A DNA stretch of 64,000 nucleotides from Flavobacteriales bacterium. GTDB lineage: Bacteria > Bacteroidota > Bacteroidia > Flavobacteriales_D > Crocinitomicaceae. The notes below the pieces were generated by a model. It made no database searches, had not been told where the DNA came from, and saw nothing but the letters and a program-made list of their open reading frames with translations. The position numbers and the translations under genes are program-made. Shown here piece by piece: positions 8,797-17,150 of this stretch; position 1 is the stretch's first letter, and each line of letters opens with the position of its first letter. The stretch is taken from contig CANJKA010000005.1 in the NCBI GenBank assembly GCA_947474675.1, positions 1-64,000 on the forward strand. Reading direction: 5' to 3'.

Positions 8797-10227
8797 ATGT
8801 TATTTAATTCTTTTCATTTTGTTTTTTTCTTTCTAATAGTTACGAGTTTATACTATCTATTACCAAATAAATATAGATGGTTGTTGTTACTGATTAGCAG
8901 TTGTTTTTTTTATGGTTTTTTTGTGCCCATATATCTGTTGATATTAGGTTTTACTATTGTTGTAGATTATTTTGCAGGAATATTAATTGAAAAATCAGTA
9001 GGAAAAAAACGAAAGCAATTTTTAATTTTAAGTTTAGTAGCGAATATTGGAATTTTAGCAACATTCAAGTACTATAATTTTTTCAACGATATTTTAACTT
9101 CCTTTTTACATGTTTTTGATATTCAAAATCATGTTCCATATTTATCGATCTTATTGCCAATAGGCCTTTCGTTTCATACCTTTCAAGCAATGAGTTATAC
9201 GATAGAAGTGTACAGAGGAAATCAAAAAGCAGAAAAGCATTTCGGTTTGTATGCTTTATATGTAATGTTCTTCCCTCAATTAGTTGCAGGACCGATAGAA
9301 AGGCCCCAAAATTTGATCCATCAATTTTACGAGAAACATCCTTTTAGGTATGAGAATATTTCAATTGGTTTAAAATTGATGTTATGGGGCTTGCTCAAAA
9401 AAGTGGTGATTGCGGATCGGTTATCGGTATATGTTAACGCTGTTTATAACAATGCCGAACACCATTCGGGGGTAACATTTATGGTTGCAACTGTATTTTT
9501 TGCATTTCAAATCTATTGTGATTTTTCAGGTTACTCAGATATTGCAATAGGAACAGCTAAGGTTTTGGGTTATGATTTAATGAAAAATTTTAATAGACCC
9601 TATCTTTCAAAATCAGTAGCTGAATTTTGGAATCGATGGCATATTTCATTATCAACGTGGTTCAAAGATTATGTTTATATTCCACTTGGAGGGAATCGTG
9701 TAGCTATAAAAAGAATCTATTTGAATTTATTGATTGTGTTTATCATTAGCGGTTTTTGGCATGGTGCCAACTGGACGTATATTGCTTGGGGTGCATCCAA
9801 TGGGGTATTATTGATTTTAACAATGTCATTGAAGAAAATGGAAATTCCGTTTCTGAAAAATAAAAAATTAAGCCTGATTTTTACACCTATTTCAATTGGA
9901 ATAACCTTTATATTGATTTGTCTGACATGGATTTTTTTTAGAGCCAATAGCATACACGATGCATTAATGATCTATCAGAAAATTGGATCTTTGGAAGGAT
10001 CACTTTATATACCTAAAATTAGAAATGAAATTTTTTCATTATTGTATTCGATTGTGGCGATTCTAGCTTTGATAACAATAGAAGTTAAACAAGAATTTTT
10101 TAAAGAAAAATTTCAGGAGATTCAAAATAGATACATGATTAAACAAATTTCTTATGCGATGATACTTATTATTATTGTATTATTTGGTGTATTTGATGGA
10201 GGGCAATTTATTTATTTTCAATTTTAA
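8797..10227 (+). CDS. MBOAT family O-acyltransferase (AlgI/DltB-like)
   Basis: 476 residues, polytopic, the normal length for AlgI-type MBOAT enzymes. Hallmarks are LLPIGLSFHTFQAMSY (119-134), FFPQLVAGPIERP (158-170), FWNRWHISLSTWFKDYVYIP (277-296, containing H282) and the invariant histidine in SGFWHGANWTYIAWG (H322). The family moves an acyl group (usually acetyl) across the inner membrane onto extracytoplasmic glycan or another acceptor, with a periplasmic partner. The next gene (start 6 bases downstream) encodes a membrane-anchored SGNH-like protein that fits as the partner. Together they suggest O-acylation of the exported polysaccharide or lipid A/core sugar. Confidence 0.9.
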   Translation: MLFNSFHFVFFFLIVTSLYYLLPNKYRWLLLLISSCFFYGFFVPIYLLILGFTIVVDYFAGILIEKSVGKKRKQFLILSLVANIGILATFKYYNFFNDILTSFLHVFDIQNHVPYLSILLPIGLSFHTFQAMSYTIEVYRGNQKAEKHFGLYALYVMFFPQLVAGPIERPQNLIHQFYEKHPFRYENISIGLKLMLWGLLKKVVIADRLSVYVNAVYNNAEHHSGVTFMVATVFFAFQIYCDFSGYSDIAIGTAKVLGYDLMKNFNRPYLSKSVAEFWNRWHISLSTWFKDYVYIPLGGNRVAIKRIYLNLLIVFIISGFWHGANWTYIAWGASNGVLLILTMSLKKMEIPFLKNKKLSLIFTPISIGITFILICLTWIFFRANSIHDALMIYQKIGSLEGSLYIPKIRNEIFSLLYSIVAILALITIEVKQEFFKEKFQEIQNRYMIKQISYAMILIIIVLFGVFDGGQFIYFQF

Positions 10228-10232
10228 TAAAG

Positions 10233-11183
10233 ATGCCCATTAAAAGTAAAGAAATAAAAACATTTTCAAAAAGCCTGATCATTTTTGTGTTGATCTTGAT
10301 CGCCTTGGATTGGGGAATAGGTAGTCTATTAAGGCATTATTTTTTCACACAAAAGTCAGGTTTGCAGCACCGAATAAATTACACAATTAATAAAACAAAT
10401 GCTGATTTGTTGATTATTGGATCATCAAGGGCAACTTATCACTACAACGCATTAAACCTGGAAAAAGGTATGCACCTGTCAAGTTATAATTGTGGTATTC
10501 ATGGCAACGGAATCGTAAGTCATAATGCAGTACTGTCTTGTATTTTAGAAAGGTATATACCCAAAATAGTGATTTTGGATATTAATAAAAATGAATTAAC
10601 AACTGATACCGATAGTTACGACAGACTGTCCTATTTATTACCTTATTATAAACAGCATCCTGAATTAGGAAAAGTCCTTGAGTTAAGAAGTAAGTATGAG
10701 AAAATTAAGTTGTTTTCTCAAACCTATCCGTTTAATTCATTGTTGATTCAGATTTTGTATGGAAATATGGAATTACCCAAGGGCTCTGAAGATAAGGATG
10801 TCAAGGGTTATTTGTCGTTGAAAAGTAAATGGAATCAACCGATTGTTAACGATACTAATAATTTAAAAGGAATTTTGGATCAAAATAAAATAAATGCTTT
10901 TAAAAAGTTTATTTTTGAATGTAAGAAGTTGAATATTAAGCTCTATATATTTGTTTCACCTTTTTATGCCAAATCAAATGGGAATGGAAAATCAATTGAG
11001 TATGTTTCGGGATTTGCAAAGAAAAATGATATACCGTTTGTTAATCATTATCAAGATTCGCTTTTCATGAATAATCCGGAATATTTTAATGATATTGAAC
11101 ATTTGAATCAACAAGGATCAGAAATATATACAGAATCAATTTATAAGTACATTCTAAGTGATTTGAAAAAAAAAAGTCATTAA
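10233..11183 (+). CDS. Membrane-anchored SGNH/GDSL-like protein, probable MBOAT partner
   Basis: 316 residues. One N-terminal membrane helix (about 14-31) anchors a periplasmic domain. The block I nucleophile region is DLLIIGSSRATYH (58-70), with Ser in GSSR. A late D-x2-H-L-N motif (IEHLNQQG, about residue 290) gives the Asp-His pair, as in AlgX/AlgJ/DltD-type and other SGNH acyltransferase partners. It probably completes acyl transfer from the MBOAT membrane protein to the glycan. It starts 6 bases after the MBOAT stop, so the two are co-transcribed. A 152-base gap containing a hairpin follows before wzm. Confidence 0.78.
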   Translation: MPIKSKEIKTFSKSLIIFVLILIALDWGIGSLLRHYFFTQKSGLQHRINYTINKTNADLLIIGSSRATYHYNALNLEKGMHLSSYNCGIHGNGIVSHNAVLSCILERYIPKIVILDINKNELTTDTDSYDRLSYLLPYYKQHPELGKVLELRSKYEKIKLFSQTYPFNSLLIQILYGNMELPKGSEDKDVKGYLSLKSKWNQPIVNDTNNLKGILDQNKINAFKKFIFECKKLNIKLYIFVSPFYAKSNGNGKSIEYVSGFAKKNDIPFVNHYQDSLFMNNPEYFNDIEHLNQQGSEIYTESIYKYILSDLKKKSH

Positions 11184-11274
11184 TAAATTTAACAAAAGTT
11201 TTTTTTGTTTTTGACTTTAATTTTTGATCATGTTAATTACATAATTTTTAAAAATTGGGTAAGAGATAATATTG

Positions 11275-11304
11275 TCACTAATTCATATCAAATTTAATTA
11301 GTGA
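11275..11304 (+). promoter_or_regulatory. Stem-loop upstream of wzm
   Basis: TCACTAATT at 11275-11283 pairs perfectly with AATTAGTGA at 11296-11304 around a 12-base loop, 31 bases before the wzm start codon. No U-run follows, so it does not look like an intrinsic terminator. It may be a 5' UTR structure at the head of an exporter transcription unit. No TAnnTTTG box was found in this gap. Confidence 0.3.
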
Positions 11305-11335
11305 ATGTCGAGAAATTGAAATAAATTTATAAACT

Positions 11336-12190
11336 ATGAAAGATAGTAATTGGTCTCACATCATCCAACCAAAAACAAAATGGTTAGACATCAATCTCAA
11401 AGAAATTTGGGAATACAGAGATCTAGTATTCATTTTTGTAAAAAGAGACCTTGTCTCCATGAACAAGCAAACAGTCCTTGGACCACTTTGGTTTTTCTTG
11501 GCACCTTTGTTTACCGTATTTATTTACACTTTTGTTTTTAGCGGGATTGCTCAAATTTCAACAGATGGAATCCCTGCTCCTTTATTTTATTTGGGAGGAA
11601 CAACTCTTTGGGGATATTTTCAAGCTTGTTTTATGGCTACAACGAATACTTTTACAGCAAATGCAAGTTTATTTGGTAAAGTGTATTTCCCAAGATTGGT
11701 AACCCCAATTTCTACTGTTATTTCTAATTTATTAAAATTTTTCATTCAGTTAGGATTATTTTTCTGCTTATGGGGATATTACCTGTATAAAGGGGATATA
11801 CATCCAAATAGTTTTGTGTTTTTATTACCAGTGTTAATTTTTTTATTAGCTGGAATTTCATTGGGTTTAGGAATTATAATTTCCTCATTAACTACCAAAT
11901 ATAGAGATTTAACGTATTTTATTTCTTTTGGAATTACTTTATTGATGTATGTAACTCCTGTAATTTATCCTTTATCTAGTATTAAGGATAAATATCAGTC
12001 TGCATATCACATTTTAGAATATAATCCGATTTCACCAATTATTGAAGCTTTTCGTTTTGGATTTATGGGGAAAGGATGTTTTGAAAGTGTATATGATTTA
12101 ATGTACAGCTTTGTTTTTATGTCAGTAGTTTTGTTTATCGGAATTATATTGTTCAATAGGACAGAAAGAACTTTTATGGATACCGTTTAA
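11336..12190 (+). CDS. wzm: ABC-2 type polysaccharide export permease (Wzm)
   Basis: 284 residues with six predicted membrane helices and the ABC-2 permease pattern. The cytoplasmic N-terminus runs into YRDLVFIFVKRDLVSMNKQ (about 27-45), followed by TVLGPLWFFLAPLFTVFIYT. The middle contains LTTKYRDLTYFISFG and YVTPVIYP, both typical of Wzm/TagG proteins, and it ends near NRTERTFMDTV. It forms the channel that moves the finished lipid-linked polysaccharide across the inner membrane with Wzt (14236-15534). Unusually, wzm and wzt are separated by a GT2 and a methyltransferase gene, about 2 kb. Confidence 0.93.
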   Translation: MKDSNWSHIIQPKTKWLDINLKEIWEYRDLVFIFVKRDLVSMNKQTVLGPLWFFLAPLFTVFIYTFVFSGIAQISTDGIPAPLFYLGGTTLWGYFQACFMATTNTFTANASLFGKVYFPRLVTPISTVISNLLKFFIQLGLFFCLWGYYLYKGDIHPNSFVFLLPVLIFLLAGISLGLGIIISSLTTKYRDLTYFISFGITLLMYVTPVIYPLSSIKDKYQSAYHILEYNPISPIIEAFRFGFMGKGCFESVYDLMYSFVFMSVVLFIGIILFNRTERTFMDTV

Positions 12191-12208
12191 TAAAAAGAGG
12201 AAATATAA

Positions 12209-13141
12209 ATGAATAATACAAGCCCTTTTATATCCATCGTTTCACCGGTCTATCTTGCGGAAAACATTGTAGATACATTGGTTGAAAGAATTATAGCTAC
12301 TTTGGAAGTTAATAATTTAGATTTCGAAATCATTTTAGTAGAAGATGGAAGTCCAGATAATTCATGGGAATCGATCCAACGGAATTGCTTAAAAGATAGT
12401 CGAATCAAAGGAATCAAGCTTAGTAGAAATTACGGCCAACATTATGCAATTACAGCAGGATTGGATTCTTCTCAAGGTCAATGGGTAGTTGTTATGGATT
12501 GCGACTTACAAGATCAGCCCGAGGAAATTATAAATCTATTAAACAAAGCAAAAGAAGGATATGATGTTGTTTTTGCGCAGAGACTCGAAAGAAAAGATAA
12601 ATTTTTTAAACGAATTTTTTCTAATTTATTTTACAAAACACTGTCTTATTTGACAGGTTCAAAACATGATGCTTCTATAGCAAATTTTGGAATTTATAAT
12701 CGTAAAGTGATTGATTCAGTTTGTCAATTGCGTGAAAAAATTAGATATTTCCCTGTGATGGTCAAATGGGTTGGATTTAAGCAAACAAAGATATTTGTAG
12801 AACATTCAAATAGATTTGAAGGAGAAACATCTTATAGTTTTAAAAAATTAATAAATTTATCAATCGATGTTATTTTGGCTTTTTCGGATAAACCAATAAG
12901 AATTATTATTAAAATAGGGGGTGTAATTTCACTTTTTTCCTTTGTCTTTGCTATATGGAATATTATACGTTATGTTATTGGAGATATTACAGTTAGTGGA
13001 TATGCGAGTTTAATTGTTTCTATTTGGTTTTTATCAGGTTTAATATTAATGACGCTAGGCGTTGTTGGTTTGTATATTGGTAAAATATTTGAAGGAGTTA
13101 AGAATAGACCTATTTATATTATTTCTGATAAATTGAATTGA
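12209..13141 (+). CDS. GT2 family glycosyltransferase, ArnC/GtrB-like, with two C-terminal membrane helices
   Basis: 310 residues. The GT-A start is ISIVSPVYLAENIVDTLVERI (9-29), VEDGSPDNSW is at 44-53, and the metal-binding VVVMDCDLQDQPEEI at 93-107 is the signature of undecaprenyl-phosphate sugar synthases. KIRYFPVMVKWVGFK precedes two membrane helices (about 230-290). It likely makes a polyprenyl-phosphate-linked sugar for a GT-C enzyme rather than extending the chain, though it sits between the exporter genes. It starts 18 bases after wzm and ends before a 247-base gap. The 36262 gene is a close structural counterpart. Confidence 0.85.
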   Translation: MNNTSPFISIVSPVYLAENIVDTLVERIIATLEVNNLDFEIILVEDGSPDNSWESIQRNCLKDSRIKGIKLSRNYGQHYAITAGLDSSQGQWVVVMDCDLQDQPEEIINLLNKAKEGYDVVFAQRLERKDKFFKRIFSNLFYKTLSYLTGSKHDASIANFGIYNRKVIDSVCQLREKIRYFPVMVKWVGFKQTKIFVEHSNRFEGETSYSFKKLINLSIDVILAFSDKPIRIIIKIGGVISLFSFVFAIWNIIRYVIGDITVSGYASLIVSIWFLSGLILMTLGVVGLYIGKIFEGVKNRPIYIISDKLN

Positions 13142-13210
13142 TTTGTTTGTAGAAGAGGATTAATTTTTTAGAGTGGGAGAGTGATTTTTTCAGAGACAAA
13201 CTTTGTAACA

Positions 13211-13250
13211 CTCAGTGAAAAAACTCTGTGTTAATCTGTGGTTTTAAAAA
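13211..13250. repeat. CTCTGTG-type intergenic short repeat
   Basis: The gap 13142-13388 contains three back-to-back similar 12-13-mers: CTCAGTGAAAAAA, CTCTGTGTTAAT and CTGTGGTTTTAA. Short intergenic sequences of this CTCTGTG flavour are, from memory, widespread in Flavobacterium genomes. Only one copy was noticed in this window. The rest of the gap shows no gene apart from a 19-codon frame starting near 13292 with no recognisable match. Confidence 0.35.
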
Positions 13251-13388
13251 ATCTAAATGCGTTTGCCCTGTTTGTTTTAGTCAGACTAACGATGTTTTAT
13301 GAATTGGATCCTTCAAATGTAATGGATATTCTTGTAAAATTTGGTTAGCTTGCTTTGTTGAATTTCTATTAATATTTTTAAAGAAATT

Positions 13389-14216
13389 ATGTTAAATTTA
13401 TCAAAATACACAAATAATCTTATCGAAAAAGATTCTATATTTTTTTCAGAACACAATAGTGAGATTTCTTATCCTGAGGAAGAGAATGAAGATTATTATT
13501 CGTTAGAAGACAACAGTTTTTGGTTTTCACACAGAAATAATTGTATTATTGAAACATATATTAAAAATTGTACCTCAACAACTTTCTTTGACATTGGCGG
13601 GGGGAATGGTTTTGTTACAAGGGGATTTCAAAACTCAGGGATTGAAACTGTATTATTGGAACCAGGTCTTAAAGGATGCTTAAACGCAAAAAAAAGAGGA
13701 ATAGTAAATGTAATTTGTTCAACACTTGAAAATGCTGGTTTTGAACAAGATAGTATACCTTCTTTAGGTGTATTTGATGTTGTTGAGCATATTGAGAACG
13801 ATCTTGAATTTTTAAAATCCTTGCATTTATATCTTGAAAAAGATGGGAAGTTAATGTTAACTGTACCATCATTTAATTTTTTATGGTCAAAAGATGATGT
13901 TGCTGCTGGACATTTTAGAAGGTATAAATTGAAAGAAATAGAAAATATTCTAAAAAAAGCAGGTTTTGAAATTACGTATTCGACCTATATCTTTTCGGTT
14001 TTACCTATCCCAGTATTTATATTTAGAACAATTCCAACTTTATTAGGTCTTAATAAAAATAAAAATGTTTTCGAGTCACATAATAAAAATCACAGTAAAA
14101 AAAGTATTTTCGAAAAGATATTAAATAAAATATGGGCATTAGAATTAATGAGGGTTAAATCTGGTAAACGTATTTTATTTGGTGGTAGTTGTTTAGTTTT
14201 GGCAAAAAAGAAATGA
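13389..14216 (+). CDS. Class I SAM-dependent methyltransferase
   Basis: 275 residues. An N-terminal acidic stretch (residues 24-45) is followed by FWFSHRNNCI, then motif I FFDIGGGNGFVTRGFQNSG (about 62-80), LLEPG, and GVFDVVEHIENDLEFLKSL, the pattern of Methyltransf_23/11 enzymes. AAGHFRRYKLKEIENILKKAGFEI is the common C-terminal signature of sugar methyltransferases in O-antigen clusters. It probably methylates a glycan sugar. Its place between wzm and wzt makes it a candidate for chain-end capping that the Wzt C-terminal domain could read; this is inference. It starts after a 247-base gap and ends 19 bases before wzt. Confidence 0.8.
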   Translation: MLNLSKYTNNLIEKDSIFFSEHNSEISYPEEENEDYYSLEDNSFWFSHRNNCIIETYIKNCTSTTFFDIGGGNGFVTRGFQNSGIETVLLEPGLKGCLNAKKRGIVNVICSTLENAGFEQDSIPSLGVFDVVEHIENDLEFLKSLHLYLEKDGKLMLTVPSFNFLWSKDDVAAGHFRRYKLKEIENILKKAGFEITYSTYIFSVLPIPVFIFRTIPTLLGLNKNKNVFESHNKNHSKKSIFEKILNKIWALELMRVKSGKRILFGGSCLVLAKKK

Positions 14217-14235
14217 ATAGTTTAATAATAGATTT

Positions 14236-15534
14236 ATGAATCCTTTAATTAAGGTTGAAAATTTATCAAAACAATACCGTTTGGGTTTGATCGGTAGTGG
14301 GACGATGAAAGATGATTTCACAAAATGGTGGAGTAATATTCGTGGAAAAGAAAATCCCTTACTAAAATTAGGAGAAACAAATGATAGAACGACTATTGGA
14401 AATTCTGATTATGTGTGGTCACTTAAAGACATTAATTTCAATGTAAATCAAGGCGATGTATTGGGTATTATCGGTAGAAATGGCGCAGGTAAAAGTACAC
14501 TTTTAAAAATCCTATCAAGGATTACAGCTCCAACGACTGGTACTGTTAAAATTAAAGGAAGAGTTGCTTCGTTGTTAGAAGTTGGTACAGGTTTTCATCC
14601 TGAATTGACAGGGAGAGAAAATATTTATTTGAACGGTGCTATTTTAGGGATGAAAAAGCACGAAATTACTAAAAAATTAGATGAAATAATTGAATTTAGT
14701 TCTGTTGAAAGATATATTGATACCCCCGTAAAGCGATATTCTTCTGGGATGTATGTTCGTTTAGCATTTGCTGTGGCAGCACATTTAGAACCTGAAATTT
14801 TGATAATAGATGAGGTGTTAGCGGTTGGTGATTCTGAATTTCAAAATAAATGTCTAGGTAAAATAAAAGATATTTCTGGAGAAGGAAGAACAGTGTTGTT
14901 TGTAAGTCATAATATGGGATCTGTACAAAACTTGTGTAACAGAGGAATATTATTGAACAATGGTGAAGTTTTGTTTGATGGATCTTCTTCAGAAGCTATC
15001 GATGCGTATGTTTCTAGTGCAATTAATTTTAATACATCTAGTATATTTGACAATACAAAAGAAAATAGAAATGATGACTTGATGTTTGAATTGGATATTA
15101 AATCAATTGAATTTGTTAATGTTTTCCCGAATAATCAATATGCTACAAATGATGACATTACAGTTAGATTGACTATCTTCGCCAATAAAGGTGTTGATAA
15201 TTTTAGAATAGCTTTTAATATTTTTACATTGCAGGAAGTTCCTGTTGGAGCTCATTTCACACCTGATAAATTTTGTGTAAATAAAGGGAGTGAAATTAAA
15301 ATTGATCTAAAAATTAAAAATCATCAACTTGCAAAAGGACAATATTATTTTGGTTTTGCATTAGGACAAGGAAATGAAGTTACTGGAGTAAAAGATTTTG
15401 ATATGGTGCTAAAAAGTTTGTTTTTCGAAATTGCTTTCACAGATCCACTTCATGATAAAGGAATCGTACTTTGGGAAAATAACTGGTGGGGAAATACGAA
15501 TTATCAATGTGTTGAATCCGAAGTGGTTCATTGA
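14236..15534 (+). CDS. wzt: Polysaccharide ABC exporter ATPase with C-terminal carbohydrate-recognition domain (Wzt)
   Basis: 432 residues, longer than a bare ATPase. The nucleotide-binding domain has Walker A GRNGAGKS (80-87), the signature KRYSSGMYVR (166-175) and Walker B ILIIDEVLAVGD (188-199), with VASLLEVGTGFHPELTGREN as in Wzt/TagH proteins. From about residue 260 a beta-rich Wzt_C-type extension follows (ENRNDDLMFELDIKSIEF... to the end at WWGNTNYQ). In E. coli O8/O9a-type systems that domain recognises the modified non-reducing end before export (established). It works with Wzm. The gene lies 19 bases after a methyltransferase and 19 bases before a TylF-type methyltransferase. Confidence 0.94.
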   Translation: MNPLIKVENLSKQYRLGLIGSGTMKDDFTKWWSNIRGKENPLLKLGETNDRTTIGNSDYVWSLKDINFNVNQGDVLGIIGRNGAGKSTLLKILSRITAPTTGTVKIKGRVASLLEVGTGFHPELTGRENIYLNGAILGMKKHEITKKLDEIIEFSSVERYIDTPVKRYSSGMYVRLAFAVAAHLEPEILIIDEVLAVGDSEFQNKCLGKIKDISGEGRTVLFVSHNMGSVQNLCNRGILLNNGEVLFDGSSSEAIDAYVSSAINFNTSSIFDNTKENRNDDLMFELDIKSIEFVNVFPNNQYATNDDITVRLTIFANKGVDNFRIAFNIFTLQEVPVGAHFTPDKFCVNKGSEIKIDLKIKNHQLAKGQYYFGFALGQGNEVTGVKDFDMVLKSLFFEIAFTDPLHDKGIVLWENNWWGNTNYQCVESEVVH

Positions 15535-15553
15535 AAAAAATAGAAATTATAGA

Positions 15554-16366
15554 ATGATTCCAAAACGAATAAAGTATGCACTGAAAGTGTTATTTAATCC
15601 TGTTTTTTATGAAAGAGCAATTTTAAATCAAATTGAAATAGACAAATTAAGAAGTCAATTTTTACCTTTATACAAAGACCATTTAACATACAGTGGAGAT
15701 TCTTTATATACACTTCATTCAGCAGATTTCTTATACAATGAAAAATTCATTGAAGCATATCGATTAGGAAAAGAAACATGTAAAAACACAGTGAATTATG
15801 ACTGTGATATACGATGGAGAGTTCATTTGGCCTGTTGGGCAGCAATGCATGCCTCCAAATTAGAAGGGGACTTTGTAGAATGTGGGGTATTTACCGGCGT
15901 TTTTCCTCGAAGTATAATTCATTATACAGATTTTAATACATTAAATAAAACCTATTATTTAATGGATACATTTGAAGGATTATCAGAAAAATACAGTTCA
16001 GAAAAAGAAATGGAAGGTTCTAAAATATCGTATTCTCCTCATGTCAAAATTTATGATGAAGTTAAAGAAACATTTAAAAACTTTAATACTAAAATAATAA
16101 AAGGGGCGATTCCTGAAACACTTTCTAAGGTTGAAACAAATAAAATTGCTTATTTATCAATTGATATGAATAGCGTTGAACCTGAAATCGCAGCCTTAAA
16201 TTATTTTTGGGATAAAATGGTAAGTGGAGGGATAATTGTTTTAGATGATTTTGGATACATGAATGCGACAAAAGAGCAGGAAAAAGCACATTTAGCATTT
16301 GCAAAAAGTAAAGGTGTTGAGATTCTTTATTTTCCGACTTGCCAAGGAATAATTATAAAACCTTAA
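15554..16366 (+). CDS. TylF/MycF-family O-methyltransferase
   Basis: 270 residues from ATG 15554. The frame is open upstream to 15431, but that would overlap wzt by 104 bases and lacks family similarity. The SAM region reads LEGDFVECGVFTGVFPRSI and YLMDTFEGLSEKYSS, the TylF hallmark DTFEG. KIIKGAIPETL, AYLSIDMNSVEPEIAALNYFWDKM and GGIIVLDDFGY follow, the last giving the metal-binding Asp pair. TylF/MycF enzymes methylate sugar hydroxyls in a Mg-dependent manner. In the family SIDxDxYxPT is usual; here SIDMNSVEPE has Asn at the second Asp position, so metal binding or specificity may differ. It directly follows wzt. Confidence 0.82.
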   Translation: MIPKRIKYALKVLFNPVFYERAILNQIEIDKLRSQFLPLYKDHLTYSGDSLYTLHSADFLYNEKFIEAYRLGKETCKNTVNYDCDIRWRVHLACWAAMHASKLEGDFVECGVFTGVFPRSIIHYTDFNTLNKTYYLMDTFEGLSEKYSSEKEMEGSKISYSPHVKIYDEVKETFKNFNTKIIKGAIPETLSKVETNKIAYLSIDMNSVEPEIAALNYFWDKMVSGGIIVLDDFGYMNATKEQEKAHLAFAKSKGVEILYFPTCQGIIIKP

Positions 16367-16373
16367 AAAAAAC

Positions 16374-17150
16374 ATGAAAGTAGTAATTTTTGCAGGTGGC
16401 TTAGGTACACGTTTATCAGAAGAAACGGACATTCGTCCAAAACCAATGGTTGAAATTGGAGGGAAACCCATTTTATGGCATATTATGAAAATATACAGTA
16501 AATACGGTTTTGATGAATTTATAATTTGCTTGGGTTATAAAAGTTATGTAATAAAAGAATATTTTATGAACTATTACCTGCATAATTCTGATGTTACTGT
16601 TGAATTAGGTAATAACAAAGTAGATGTTCATTACACTAATGCAGAATCTTTTAAAGTTACTTTAGTAGATACTGGATTGGAAACAAAAACGGCTGGTAGA
16701 TTAAAAAGAGTTCAGAAATACATTGGAGATGAAACTTTTATGTTGACTTATGGAGATGGTTTAGCTGACGTTAATATTGATGAGTTGTTAAAATTCCACA
16801 ATGAACACGGGAAAATTGCGACTTTAACAGCCGTTCAGCCTGAAGCTAGATTTGGAGGAATGGATTTGTCTGAATCTGATGAGGTATTGCGTTTTCAAGA
16901 AAAACCAAAAGGAGATGGAAAATGGATCAACGGTGGATTTTTCGTGTTAAATTCAAAAGTTTTTGATTATTTACCTGAAAATAGTGATCAATTGATGTGG
17001 GAAGAAAATCCATTAGAAAATTTGACAAAAGATAGTCAATTAAGTGCTTTTAAGCATTTTGGATTCTGGAAATGTATGGACGCATTGAGAGATAAAATAG
17101 AATTAGAAGAACTTTGGAAAACAAATTCAGCGAAATGGAAAGTATGGTAA
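16374..17150 (+). CDS. rfbF: Glucose-1-phosphate cytidylyltransferase
   Basis: 258 residues, the normal RfbF/DdhA length. The nucleotidyltransferase loop is FAGGLGTRLSEET (6-18) with RPKPMVEIGGKPILWH (21-36), and YGDGLADVNIDELL (126-139) provides the metal-binding Asp. It ends KHFGFWKCMDALRDK, also characteristic. The reaction is CTP + glucose 1-phosphate to CDP-glucose + PPi, the first step of CDP-dideoxy or CDP-6-deoxyhexose synthesis. The usual next gene, CDP-glucose 4,6-dehydratase (RfbG), is not present; instead an SDR overlaps the 3' end by 7-16 bases. The start is 7 bases after the previous stop. Confidence 0.93.
   Translation: MKVVIFAGGLGTRLSEETDIRPKPMVEIGGKPILWHIMKIYSKYGFDEFIICLGYKSYVIKEYFMNYYLHNSDVTVELGNNKVDVHYTNAESFKVTLVDTGLETKTAGRLKRVQKYIGDETFMLTYGDGLADVNIDELLKFHNEHGKIATLTAVQPEARFGGMDLSESDEVLRFQEKPKGDGKWINGGFFVLNSKVFDYLPENSDQLMWEENPLENLTKDSQLSAFKHFGFWKCMDALRDKIELEELWKTNSAKWKVW

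Noticed and set aside
15431-15553. Upstream extension of the TylF gene
   Set aside because: The added 41 residues would lie inside wzt in another frame and do not resemble TylF N-termini; ATG 15554 gives the family-like start.
17114-17134. Earlier start of the SDR gene
   Set aside because: It only enlarges the overlap with rfbF; the Rossmann strand begins shortly after ATG 17144, so 17135 or 17144 suffices.
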